From: Rosa chinensis
Lineage: Eukaryota > Streptophyta > Magnoliopsida > Rosales > Rosaceae
Assembly (NCBI RefSeq): GCF_002994745.2
Contig: NC_037092.1
Coordinates: 79,139,824-79,203,823, forward strand
Length of the DNA: 64,000 nt
Direction of reading: 5' to 3'
A program made the translations under genes and the position numbers. Every line of letters starts with the position of its first letter. Within the stretch, counting starts at the first letter, position 1. The notes under the pieces were generated by a model. It had not been told where the DNA came from and ran no database searches. It was given only the letters and a program-made list of their open reading frames with translations. Shown here piece after piece: positions 1 to 9,944 of the stretch.

Positions 1-766
1 CCGAGCTGAGAAAACAACTCAAGTTCATTCAGATATCTAAGTACATTATACAGAGTCTGGCACAAAGTGTTCGAAATGGAATGCCTGAAAACATCTTATA
101 AAATTTATACAAAGACAAGGAGTATACATGACAGGTTCCAGTATGACCACAAAAGCTCTATAATGTGAAAATTTGTAATGAAAATCATGAACAAGAATGA
201 ATAGTTCCTATAATAGGTAATGGTGGTGCAGACACAAAGTCATGTTACTTTCGTACCCAATTAACCAATATTCATCAATATAATGCTGATATGTCAAGTT
301 CCTCCAACTGGGTGTCGATACAGAAACCATGACTCTTTAAAGCCCTTGGGCCTATTTTCTTACAGAAGATAAGTTGCACCCTAGTCAAAAAGGGCTTGAG
401 CGTCTCTAACAAACTGCAAAAGTCTTCGGTACAATGTTGTTTACCGATACATGAATGGTAGACTAGACAACTGCAGCCCTTTCCGGTGGTAGACCAACTC
501 CTGTCTAAGGAATTGGTCTACCTCTACTGTATCGATAAGTCATACAACGTTGTACCAAAGGGCCCCTTTAAAAGGGAGATGCCCAAGTAGTCAAGTGGGC
601 AAGTAGCTATATATTCTATATTTTTCAAATTTATGGCTCACAAGTCAACTCACAAGTAACAACTAAACTAAAACAGGTCCAAACTTGGGTGTGTTACAAA
701 ACCTGAATGATAGACGGGCATTGCAAATTTTCGATTTTAATCTTATGCTAAGTTGCAGTTGCTAAC
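1..766 (-). other. Intron 1 of the nardilysin-like gene, with an internal foldback
   Basis: No coding sequence is visible. At about 429-556 there is an imperfect inverted repeat: GGTACAATGTTGT on the left pairs with ACAACGTTGTACC on the right. Inside it is a perfect hairpin, GGTAGACCAA with TTGGTCTACC. It may be a degenerate MITE; no terminal duplication was recognised. Confidence 0.5.
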
Positions 767-1018
767 CTTCTTAGTCTGAGAAGCACCTCCCTCTTCCTTA
801 GTTTTAACTTCACCTTCCTCTCCTTCTACTACAGCCTCACTGTCTTCTTCTCGTTGTTCAACGTCGGAGGAATGGTCGGGTGGTCCTTGTGGGTAAACCT
901 GAGGATCGTGAATGAGCAATGCAGTGAGGCCATTCTCAAGCTTAATCACTCTGTACAGTCGCTTGTCATTTGGAGACTTTATTACAATATCGTCCGACGA
1001 GAAAGTGCAGCAACCCAT
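767..1018 (-). CDS. Nardilysin-like M16 metallopeptidase, first coding exon (partial gene)
   Basis: The exon encodes about 84 residues beginning MGCC. The stretch VIKSPNDKRLYRVIKLENG followed by LTALLIHDP and then a run of acidic residues matches the N-terminus of plant nardilysin-like insulinase-family (M16) zinc peptidases, as I remember them. Such enzymes cleave peptides at dibasic sites and have an acidic insertion near the N-terminus. The exon ends at AAG followed by GTTAGC, a usable donor with intron start at 766. Reading past it adds only a few residues before a stop. The HxxEH zinc site and all later exons lie beyond the left edge, because nothing in 1-766 resumes the expected sequence. 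The start is the first ATG of the open frame. The family call rests on one exon. Confidence 0.72.
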
Positions 1019-1074
1019 TCAGATAGAAAGAGCAGGGAAGGAATTCTCAGACCGAAAATAAGAGGGAAGGGAAT

Positions 1075-1732
1075 AAGGTTTTTTTTTTTTTTTTTTTTTT
1101 GGGATATATGGAGACCAAAAGGCCCAACAAATGCCCAATAATTTTCATGGTCACCTAATCTTGAATTTAATGTCGAAAGTTGAGATTAAAATAATGAATA
1201 GAATGTTTGAAATTAAATCCAAAAGTGGGTAATTTTTGATCACTTGGTAATGACTGCGTGATCTTCGTTGAGCTTTATCTAATTGGATTTGGACAATATA
1301 TTTAAGTAAATATCTAACTAGGATTACTTGCTAAATAAAAACAAAAATTCCTAATGAGTTAACTCGCCCAGTGATTAGGGGAGTGTAAATCGACTCGATC
1401 TAGCTCGAATTCGTATTGAGCTTGGGTTGGGTTACTTTTGAGCTCGAATGGGTTGGCTCTAAATGAAAGAAGTCAAGTTTGAGCTCTAGGCTCTAGCTCG
1501 GGTTAGACGAGCTCATCATCAACACTCGTATTTAATTAGCCGACATCTCGAATTAATCTTAACTTGAGCTCACTTTGCTTGTTAAATTTGTTTTTTTTTG
1601 TTTTTTTTAGAGCGAAAAAAATTAGACACTGAAACCTCTGGGCAACCAGAGTTTTACACTGTCAAAAAATAACGCATTTAGAGGCTTGTAGAGAGATTGT
1701 ATTTGTCCAAGAAGTCTCATGATTACAATTAT
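1075..1732. other. Intergenic sequence upstream of the nardilysin-like gene
   Basis: A T-run at 1080-1100 is followed by AT-rich spacer. Nothing in it reads as coding. It presumably holds the promoter of the minus-strand gene. Confidence 0.4.
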
Positions 1733-1955
1733 GCCCTAAGTAATAGCCTGGAGTATGCTCGAAAGAAAGGTTACACACATATTGAAGTGGAGGGTGACTC
1801 TAAGCTCATAATTGATGTTGTCCGAGGTACCATCAATCCACCTTAGAGACTGGTTTCGCTCATCCGAGATATCAGGAAGCTTGCTGGTTACTTCCAATTA
1901 GTTTCTTTTAAACATGTTCCACGATAAGCAAACTTTGTAGCCTATGCAGTACATT
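1733..1955 (+). pseudogene. Fossil RNase H domain of a LINE-type retrotransposon
   Basis: Reading from 1733 gives YARKKGYTHIEVEGDSKLII, then PP, a stop, RLVSLIRDIRKLAGYFQLVSF, KHVPR, a stop and ANFVAYAV. The VEGDSK core and the HVxR-x-AN-x-xA ending are hallmarks of the RVT_3-type RNase H at the 3' end of plant non-LTR ORF2 proteins. One stop stands where Trp is usual and one where Glu is usual. No reverse transcriptase remains upstream. It is a dead remnant with no likely function. Confidence 0.7.
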
Positions 1956-2094
1956 TAATGTAGTATTTGGCTCGTTTGATCAAGTACATTTAATATAGCT
2001 AAATATTTTCTTTTGTAATAAAGAATTCTACTTTCCAAACAAAATGTTTTTCCATTATTAGCGTCAACAAATTCCTCCTTATTAAGTTTAACCA

Positions 2095-2289
2095 TAACCA
2101 CTACAAGTGGCCTAATGGTTCTTGCCTAGTTGGGTGTGCTCCCCAACCTAGGTTCGAACCCCAAAGCTGTCAAAGTGGCCAGGCACCGTGCTGCAATGCA
2201 TAGTTGGAGTATTTCACATGCGTCGAAGGGGTTTATCTTGGACCTAGGAAGCCTTTGGGTTTCCCTTGACAAAGTCAAAAAAAAAAAAA
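2095..2289 (+). mobile_element. tRNA-derived SINE with poly(A) tail
   Basis: The element has an A-box-like TGGCCTAATGG, a B box GGTTCGAACCC about 40 bp later, and an A-rich tail ending near 2289. Flanking AAGTTTAACCA (2084-2094) and AAGTATAACCA (2290-2300) look like an 11-bp target duplication with one mismatch. Its 3' part carries CCTAGGAAGCCTTTG, also present in the SINE at 22155-22362, so the two share a tail family. Confidence 0.75.
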
Positions 2290-2314
2290 AAGTATAACCA
2301 ATAATAAACTCAAG

Positions 2315-3180
2315 TTCTCTCTCGGGTTTGCTCCAGGAAACTCGGACTAAGTCTAGGTTTTTTCCAATTTTCCTCTCGTCCGGCGGCGCTCGTCGGCGTT
2401 TTGCTATGCCGATTTGGGTTGCTGCCAGGTGGGTCCTGAAAGCTATTACCGGATAGTCTCATGAATGGAGGTGGCTCGGGGTTTGGCGGAGGGGTTCGGC
2501 TCAGTCAGATTCTGTAGGGATGGTGGGAGCCCTTTCAGGACCTGTGGTAGCAGAGGCGTCATTAGGAGATTTCCAGAACCGGTGGCTATGGCGGATCGGT
2601 GTGGAGGAGTGGCTTTGGCGGTCTGGAAGGATCCTTGAGGTGGTGTGGCTGTGGTGGATCTTTACCGATCGTGGGGGCGGCGTCGCTGGGAGGTTCTGGT
2701 CAGTCTCGTGTGGGGTCGCGGAGGCTGGAGGTCTCACAGCGTGACCAGCAATGGGGTTGAGGATGGGTGGCGGCGCTGGAGGTTGAGGATGGTGGCGGGC
2801 GCGGGTCAACTCTTTGCTGGGCCTTGAGTTTGGCCCATTCTCTTGGGACTGTTCAGTGGCATAATTAATTTGTGCTAGGGTGTTTTGCCCTAGGCCCAGC
2901 TCTATGTTTTAGTTTTGATCTAATTACAATAAATTTCTTGTGTTTAGGAAGCTAAGCACCGATGTGCACTCTATGTATCTCTATCGCCTCTGGAGTAGTA
3001 CCAAAGGAAGGTCTCCGCTACCTCTACATATTTGATTGTATAATGAGTAGGACTATATGTACGTACCACTTGTGGGTACTACAACTAGCTTCTTGTCTGT
3101 CTATGGCCTTAAATGACAGCGAAATGATATGTAACAGCTTATTCTAGCTTGTGATGAATATACTGTTCCTTTAACTCAAA
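2315..3180 (+). mobile_element. Non-LTR retroposon with 15-bp target-site duplication
   Basis: AATAATAAACTCAAG occurs at 2300-2314 and again at 3181-3195, exactly flanking 866 bp that end in ACTCAAA. The 5' half is GC-rich (Gly/Arg-like low complexity) and the 3' half AT-rich. No reverse transcriptase or long credible ORF is present. It inserted directly at the 3' end of the neighbouring SINE. It is best read as a non-autonomous or 5'-rearranged LINE derivative. Confidence 0.7.
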
Positions 3181-3350
3181 AATAATAAACTCAAGCTCAT
3201 TAATTAAGCTCATCAAGAAAGAAACAAGCCAAGGTTTGCCAAAACTATATAAAAAAATAAAAATAAAAACCTTGCAGCTTTGCAACTAGCAAACGCAACT
3301 AATTAAGTTAGACAAGATCCCCTTTTTTTTTCTTTTTCTTTTTCTTGTTT

Positions 3351-4066
3351 TGGGAGTTTCTATTCATACCTCTCAAATTGTTATTTAGACATCCTCTTCA
3401 AATTTTACATATAAAGTTCCAAGTTTACCCTCCATCCCTTTTTTTTTTTTTTTCCTTCTACAACCTTTCCTTTTTCCACCACCAACGTTTCTCTCTTCTC
3501 TTCACTAGGGGGCACCCACCCACTTCCAACAACAAGAATAACAGACCAACACAGTAACACCCATTGAAGAATTTATTTTTCATCGTTATTGAATTACAAA
3601 GGAAGCTTGGAGAGTCTTTGATTTTTTCTTGAAAAAAAAAGATTCCAGAAAATATTCATATGAACAAGAGAGTTCGACAAATCTTGTAATTAGTTTTGTT
3701 TGGTTTATATCAAACTCATGATTGAAAATCATCACAAATAAGGTATATGCTTACGGTTCCTTCAATTGGATTCACTGTGTTTAATTTGCCTTTACAAAAA
3801 TCACAGCAAATCGAGTAGTATTCTTTACCAAAAACCAAGTATATACCCATATTAATTATTGGCAGATGGAATGATCGGTGGGGATTGTTGTTGAGATGAT
3901 TAGAAAAGTTGTTGAGATCGGAGAGATGGAGATGCATGCCGAGCTTCAATAGCCATATTCCTCAATTCGTTTTTATTTTTATTGATTTTACAAAAGGTAA
4001 AATAGGATTTTAAAATTTTCAAAAATATAGGAGATCTATATATAAAATGTGGAGGTTTGAATAAAA
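3351..4066. mobile_element. Possible degenerate MULE-type MITE
   Basis: The left end GGGAGTTTCTATTCATACCT matches the terminus of the better preserved element at 42831-43924. A weak inverted counterpart, GGAGGTTTGAATAAAAAC, lies near 4048-4066. No clean 9-bp duplication was found. The interval otherwise holds T-rich low-complexity sequence and no credible gene. Confidence 0.35.
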
Positions 4067-5424
4067 ACAGTCTTTTCTTTTCTTTTCTTTCTTGGCTAAG
4101 ACCAAATCTGAGCATGACTCGGTTCTTTGGGTGTGGGCAACTGTTTCGATCCAATTCGGTTTGGATTGTGGCCGGTCTTTGTTTGGTCAAACCATTTGGG
4201 TCTTACTAGGCCCAACTTATTTATGACCTGGGTCCATGTAATGTTGCCTTACGTACTGAGCATTTCATATTTTCATGCCATCGAGTGACGCCTTCGACGA
4301 GCATATGCAAAACTTTTGATTTCCCTTCCAAAATAGAAGAACTTGTTAGCAAAAACCCTGGGTGGAAACTAGAGCTTCAGAGAGTTTTGTAAACTTAATG
4401 AGCAATTCAAGATCATTCACAAAATATATAAACACAACTAATGATTAAGACGACCAAAAGAACTAGAATCAAAGGATGGATGAATGAATCACCTGCTTCA
4501 TTGACAACAACCATATCCCTCGAGCAATAGGAGTACCAATAAAACTGTTATTCAACACAAGGCTCCAAGCACCAATCTTCAAGCAGCCACATGCCAAAAA
4601 TTTTCTACTCAACTCTGGTGTTTAACTCCTATCAATGGGGCATGACTGAATGTTTTGTCACAGAGAGTAGGACTTTAAGCACCTATATACACAAGTTAGA
4701 TAGGTCTTATCCATAACAGAGTCCTATGTAAGCTTACAAATAAGTTGTAAAGATGCCATAGTTATCATATCTCACAATTAGATATTTAATCTTATCAAAA
4801 TGGATTCCTGACCTAAGAGTGACATACCAAAGCTCATTAGGTAACTAGGTAGATAATTCATGTATTTCATATTTACTGTAATATGTTTAATCAATTGTTA
4901 TTCACTTAACCGTAGATAATATTAGGCCGACATGAGGGGAAATATCCCTTAATTGATCAGGGGCTCTCTAATAATATGAAATACATCGTAAAATATGGTC
5001 TCAAAGAGTCAAATATTCTTCAATTGAGCTCCTTTACTATCATGAAGACTCAAATGTCTCAACTATAGTAAAAGGTGAAGGAATGGTATGTCTAAGTTAA
5101 ATATCGATCCAACTGACAAAGTGAACGAATGCCAGAAACTTTCATGGTGATGTAACATCATTATTGAAAGGTGTTCTCTTCAAAGCTTTCCTACCATTGT
5201 TGTACACACGGATAACAGTGTGAATGGGTAATAAAGTGGTTTAGCTTTCATACAAAAAACTGTCAATAATATTTTTTCACATGGATATATAGTAGTGTGA
5301 TTGAATGATAAAAAGTTTTAGATTTCACACATAAATCTGTGAATGATGTTAGTTCACGTACACGGATTTTTGTGGTTATTGGTATTGCATAATTCCAATG
5401 AGCCCAATTATAACATTTCATAGG
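4067..5424. other. Intergenic, no recognised gene
   Basis: AT-rich spacer. From about 5140 to 5390 there are short, loosely inverted motifs built on CACAC...GTGTG with TGTGAATG, possibly the body of an old MITE that the TRIM and the non-LTR element later entered. Confidence 0.3.
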
Positions 5425-5429
5425 GTTAT

Positions 5430-5548
5430 TGATAAGGTAATCTGAGGTTCACATCCAAAACCAATTGGCAATGGATGGAGTGACCCAAACCTTATAAACC
5501 CACTAGCAATGTCCCATTTTCCCATGTGGGATGTATATACTCTCAACA
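5430..5548 (-). repeat. TRIM 3' LTR
   Basis: 119 bp, highly similar to 5658-5778 with scattered substitutions. On the minus strand it runs TG...CA. Confidence 0.85.
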
Positions 5549-5657
5549 CGCCCCCGCACGTGTGGCGAATTTTCAAGCCATACACGTGGACAACTTTGGG
5601 TAACGTGGAGCCCGTGTGGCCGTGAGACACACACGTGGGTAACCCGCTCTGATACCA

Positions 5658-5778
5658 TGATAAAGTAATCTGGGGTTCACATCCAAAACCAATTGGCAAT
5701 GGATGGAGTGGCCCAAACCCTTATAAACCCACTAGTAAGGTCCGATTTTTCTCATGTGGGATGTATATACTCTTAACA
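5658..5778 (-). repeat. TRIM 5' LTR
   Basis: 121 bp. Directly adjacent on its minus-strand 3' side is the Met-tRNA primer-binding site at 5646-5657. Confidence 0.85.
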
Positions 5779-5801
5779 GTTATATATGTGTATGTATTGC
5801 C

Positions 5802-6880
5802 GGGCTGTGGAAATGTAGTGCCACACATTTGAAAGTTTGGTTTTGTGACATTTTGCAACTTAGCAAGGATAAGAAATTTCTAGTTTGCTAGGATTTAAGG
5901 AGCGGCACCTCTTATGGGGTTGTCGCGGCCTGAATCTACTCCATTGTTGGAGATCTCTTTAGGCTTCGGCCTATGTATGTTTGCCCTAGTCTCTTTCGGG
6001 AGCAATGGATTAATGTGGTGTGAGAATTTTGAGGATTCGATGTTGTTTTTTTTATGGTGGCTGCTCTGATTTGGGTCGTGTGGCAGGGGTTAGGTGGGAT
6101 TGGGCTGCGGTTGATGGCGGTGGAACCGTTTGGGGTTTGTGGGATCCAGGTACTTGCAGGCGGTCTGGCAGCAAGGGATTATGCAGGCGGGGGGATTCGC
6201 GGTGGGGCTGGTCGTGGGCTTCGAGGTTCAGTGATCGGCGCCGAATGCGTAAATGGATTCGGGTTTGGGACAGGGCTTTTCGGGGCTACAACGGCGGCGA
6301 CTTGGCGGTCGGCGATGGCTATAGCAGTATGGCAGCTTCTTTTACTAAAAGTCACAGGGCAGAGTGTGACGGCGCTGGTACCCTGTTCGTCGGCGGCAGG
6401 GATCCGGGTGGAAGTTGGGTTGGGTCTGCAGCCCACTATCTTTGGTGGGCTTTTTATGACTCACTAGAATTGATTGGGGCTCATGTGATTTACTATTGGA
6501 TCCAGGACCCAATTCTATGATATTTGTTCGTGAAAGATCGTCTGCCAAAATGGCCATGTTCTGACACCCTTGGCCGGCTTTGATCTTTAGGTGGGAGAGT
6601 GCCTTCATTCTGGCGCCAAGTTGATTTTTGTCAAATTGTGCGTTGGAGTTCGATGGGTAGTCAAACCACCGACTACTCAATTCACTACACGGCTGCAATT
6701 CGTAGTGTAAAATCAGCGCTGCTGCTCTTGCATTTTTAATTCTTTGTATTTCAGAAGCAATTTTTGCATCTTTTCGTTTTGCCTTGTTTATTTTCTTTTT
6801 TTATGCCTTTTGGCATGGTATCGTTGTAATCTTTCAATTTCAATAAGGGGCTGACCTCATTTTACTCAAAAAAAAAAAAA
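5802..6880 (+). mobile_element. Non-LTR retroposon with perfect 14-bp target duplication
   Basis: GTGTATGTATTGCC occurs at 5788-5801 and 6881-6894, bracketing 1079 bp that end in TTTTACTCAAAAAAAAAAAA. The middle (about 6020-6440) is GC-rich and open in several frames on both strands, but none of these reads like a known protein. The layout (GC-rich body, AT-rich 3' end, ACTCAAA tail) parallels the element at 2315-3180. It lacks reverse transcriptase and so is non-autonomous. Confidence 0.8.
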
Positions 6881-7074
6881 GTGTATGTATTGCCAATTGA
6901 TTCACACAAACATCCATCGCTTTTAAAAATTAGTGTGAGTTAAATCTGTGTAAACTGCTTGTTTTGCTTGTAGGGTCCTTAGTTCAAAAATTCAAGTACT
7001 GGGCGATCTCTGAGTTAATTTACTATTATATGTTCTTTTCTTGTCTAAGTTTGGAGCGGGAGCATTATTGCTGA

Positions 7075-7698
7075 TAGGGCTGTCACTCGGTCGGTTCGAA
7101 TCGGTTATAAGTATTACCAACTTCAAAACCAAAGCTTTCGGTTTCAAAATTGAGCTACCAATTACCAACCAAAATTTTCGGTTTTTAATCATAACTACCA
7201 AATTCGGTATTTCGGTTTTCGGTATTACCAACTTTAGAACAACTAATTCTTTGTAATTAAAATTAGTACCAACAAAACTAGGTTCTTCAATTTTATAGTC
7301 GTAAACTTAGTACTTATCTCCTAATTATAACTTTCTTTTGTATATATGACATCAAGTTTGAGTCATTTTCAATAAAACTAGGTTATTTAACCATCTTTGA
7401 CTAGGTTACTTAAAATACATGTACTATTAATGTAGTATATGTAGTAATGTTCATACTATTATGAAAATTTTTATGTTTATTTCTTAATATACATGTATGT
7501 GTATTGAAAAGCATAGTATATAAAGCTAATATTTAGATAATCGGTAGATTCGGTATTTATCAAAACCAAACCAACTTTTTCGGTAACTTTTGATTTCGGT
7601 TTTATCGGTCTCGGTTACCAAAAAGTCAGTTTACCAAACTTAAAACATCGGTTGGTATTCGGTCGGTTTGATAATTACCAAACCAAGTGGCAGCCCTA
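7075..7698. mobile_element. hAT-type MITE with 8-bp target duplication
   Basis: The left end TAGGGCTGTCACTCGGT is inverted at the right end (TAGGGCTGCCACTTGGT on the minus strand). Flanks ATTGCTGA (7067-7074) and GTTGCTGA (7699-7706) match at 7 of 8 positions, fitting the 8-bp duplication of hAT elements. Subterminal regions are rich in CGGTT/AACCG motifs. No transposase is present. A fragment of the same family lies at 32935-33040. Confidence 0.85.
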
Positions 7699-7988
7699 GT
7701 TGCTGATGATCCTCCCATAGTTAGGGGTAAATATTTATTCCTTTTTATATTTAGTTTTCAGAGAAAAGGGTAATTTTTATCTCTGGTTTTGCATGAATAT
7801 GTCTGATATACTTTCGGATGTTATAAATATATATGGGAGGATTGTGAGTTTATTATTTTTGAAGCTTAAATTCATTTGAATGTGAATGAGATCACACCCG
7901 ACCTTTCATCGATCAAGCTGACGTGTGAAATATGTTTCATTTAATTAAGTACATCGCGGAGAAGACATTTCAAGCGTGGTATCAATCT

Positions 7989-8204
7989 AGGCGACTAGGT
8001 TTTCTTTTCAAAGGGGGTTAGTAGTGAGAATTTGGTTTCTTGTATTTTTAAGCTCAATAACTGAGCATATGTGTTAACAGTGAAGATACTTGCCTTTTGC
8101 TTAGCGGCTTGTGCCATCTAGATTTAAGTATGAGACAGCATTTGATGTACGTGTCTTCTGACCTTTAGTAACGAAGTTTTCCTTTTCTCAAAAAAAAAAA
8201 AAAA
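7989..8204 (+). mobile_element. 5'-truncated LINE, 3' tail only
   Basis: The 216-bp insert is flanked by AGCGTGGTATCAATCT (7973-7988) and AGCATGGTATCAATCT (8205-8220) and ends in a poly(A) tract. It contains TGTACGTGTCTTCTG, shared with the tail of the ORF1-bearing element at 40944-42520, so both belong to one LINE family. Severe 5' truncation is typical of target-primed reverse transcription. Confidence 0.8.
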
Positions 8205-8220
8205 AGCATGGTATCAATCT

Positions 8221-8662
8221 CTTAAAATGAAGTCACAACTTGACTGTCAAAAAAAGAAAAAAAATAACAGAGAGAGAGAGGGAGCGAGAGAGAACACAAA
8301 AAATAGACTATTTATTTATTCAATTCGAAATGAAAAATAACATACTGCAAATGATGAATATTGAGTTTATTGGTGGAAAGTTAAAACTAAGAATGCCAAA
8401 TTGACGAAGTACATGTGTCTATTGGACTTCTGTATTTTCGGAATACGCTGGTATACAACCAAAAATACATTTCTACTCGTGTACGTATGAAATGGATAAG
8501 CTAGCTAGTATATATAGTTCCCCAGCACCTACGAGAAGCTGTAAACAAAACTACAGACAATGATCGAATTATGCATTAGTACATTAAGCAATATTGATCG
8601 AACTTCTTAAAAAATATGAAATGGCTAGGTGTAAGTGTGAGATGGCTGTAGGAATGCAGAAC
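8221..8662. other. Intergenic spacer
   Basis: A short GA-rich tract at 8269-8293, otherwise AT-rich sequence. No gene recognised. Confidence 0.3.
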
Positions 8663-8862
8663 TATTTACCTCTTTGTGAAAGAGTCCAATTGGAATCGAC
8701 GGAAATGACCCATGCAGCGTAGCCAAGTAGACCCTGAATTCCCTTTTGCATATATATGAACCTTTGGTATATGTATATCATACCCAATCCAAGTGTTTCC
8801 AGAATAGCTATAGTCCACAACAATTGTGGAATTAAATACACAACAGGTAGAGGGGTGCACAT
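8663..8862 (-). pseudogene. Class V (GH18) chitinase-like exon fragment, frameshifted
   Basis: One frame gives STIVVDYSYSGNTWIGYD and the next gives GLLGYAAWVISVDSNWTLSQ. Together they match the C-terminal part of plant GH18 class V chitinases and of receptor kinases with a GH18 ectodomain, where WIGYDD is followed by GLLGY-x-AWH and D-x-NWxLSQ. A frameshift near 8745 separates the halves. TTTCACAAAGAG followed by GTAAAT could be the ancestral exon donor. No kinase or N-terminal barrel sequence lies nearby, so this is an isolated exon relic. Family assignment is from recalled motifs. Confidence 0.65.
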
Positions 8863-9459
8863 TTTCGGACTATAATTATGAACATGTTGGTAGGCTTCGT
8901 TGCCCTTTCCAAGCTCTACTTTATTTTCTTAATAAGTATTTGCATATGTATTCTAGCCTCTGATTTATGGACTGTTGTGTTTGGCACAACAATGATGTTT
9001 CAGTTGTAACGATTTCTAATAGGTAAATTTGTCTTGAACTGGAATTTGGCCCAATCTCTTCATGATGAACACATAGAAATTAGGATGGTTTCCAAAGAGT
9101 ATAAAGCTCTATTAAGAGTTTCATGTACAGCCGGCATGGGTACTGTCAGAATCTGTGTCACCTGTCTTCAATTGTACACTATCTGAGGATACGAATTAAA
9201 GCTATGATTCCTCCGTCCACCATTGGTAACCGGTCCTAGCTAGCTATCCCCTACTTCGTAAGTTTTCATATCCGTTTTTAACTCGGTTGCTGTTAAAATC
9301 TCCTTAAATGTTATTCAAATTGAAACTCAATAAATAAATAAAAATTGACAATACAATGTTATGTGAGATTAACTGTTAAGATTAGACAGAGATCGACAGA
9401 ATATCTGAAGATTATTAGATGCATGTACAGAGAAGCACGATGTTCTTGTGCCTTCAACT

Positions 9460-9893
9460 AATATATATATATATATATATATATATAATCTTGCTTAGGT
9501 GCGGATATCCGCACCTAAGCAAAAATGTATGGATTTTGTGTTTTCCCCACTTTTCGATCACACATTCACATCTTAACCGTTCAGTTTTTAGGTCCTAATG
9601 TATAGATCACCTCTGCAAAATTTCAGCCAATTTGGTGATCGTTAAGGCATCCAAAACTGCAATTTACACGAACGAACCAAATCTGTCGAACTGGAACCGT
9701 TCGTATATATTGTTGTAATTTGCAGTTTTGAATGCCTTAATGATCACAAAATTGGCTGAAATTTTGCAGAGGTGATCTATACATTAGGACCTAAACACTG
9801 AACGGTTAAGATGTGAAAATGTGATCGGAAAGTGGGTCAAAACTGGAAATCCGTACGGATCGAAAAACTGCGGACGTCTGCAGTGGAGAACCG

Positions 9894-9940
<47 letters not shown>
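9460..9940. mobile_element. Foldback MITE between (TA)n tracts
   Basis: Sequence from about 9487 to 9896 is one large inverted repeat. For example CTCTGCAAAATTTCAGCC at ~9611 pairs with GGCTGAAATTTTGCAGAG at ~9754, and the arms are roughly 190 bp. (TA)n runs lie at about 9460-9486 and 9898-9938. A 32-bp perfect palindrome occupies 9491-9522 at the left tip. A second family member lies at 63604-64000. There is no coding capacity. TA-rich targets suggest a Tc1/mariner- or Mutator-like parent, but the parent is unknown. Confidence 0.8.

Positions 9941-9944
<4 letters not shown>

Larger units (their letters stand above)
5430..5778 (-). mobile_element. Complete TRIM (miniature LTR retrotransposon)
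   Basis: Two direct repeats of about 120 bp (5430-5548 and 5658-5778) enclose 109 bp. Read on the minus strand, each LTR starts TGTT and ends ATCA. TGGTATCAGAGC, the initiator-Met tRNA primer-binding site, immediately follows the 5' LTR (5657-5646), and a G-rich polypurine tract precedes the 3' LTR. GTTAT flanks both sides (5425-5429, 5779-5783), a perfect 5-bp duplication. There is no coding capacity, as expected of TRIMs, so it must have been mobilised in trans. Confidence 0.9.

Noticed and set aside
2095..2289. Independent tRNA gene
   Set aside because: A and B boxes are present, but there is no cloverleaf, a long 3' body and a poly(A) with target duplication, so it is a SINE.
2501..2827. 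Pro/Arg-rich and Trp/Gly-rich ORFs on opposite strands
   Set aside because: Same situation inside the 2315-3180 insertion; composition only.
6020..6698. Overlapping long ORFs on both strands
   Set aside because: They lie in the GC-rich body of a non-LTR insertion, where stop codons are rare. None resembles a protein.
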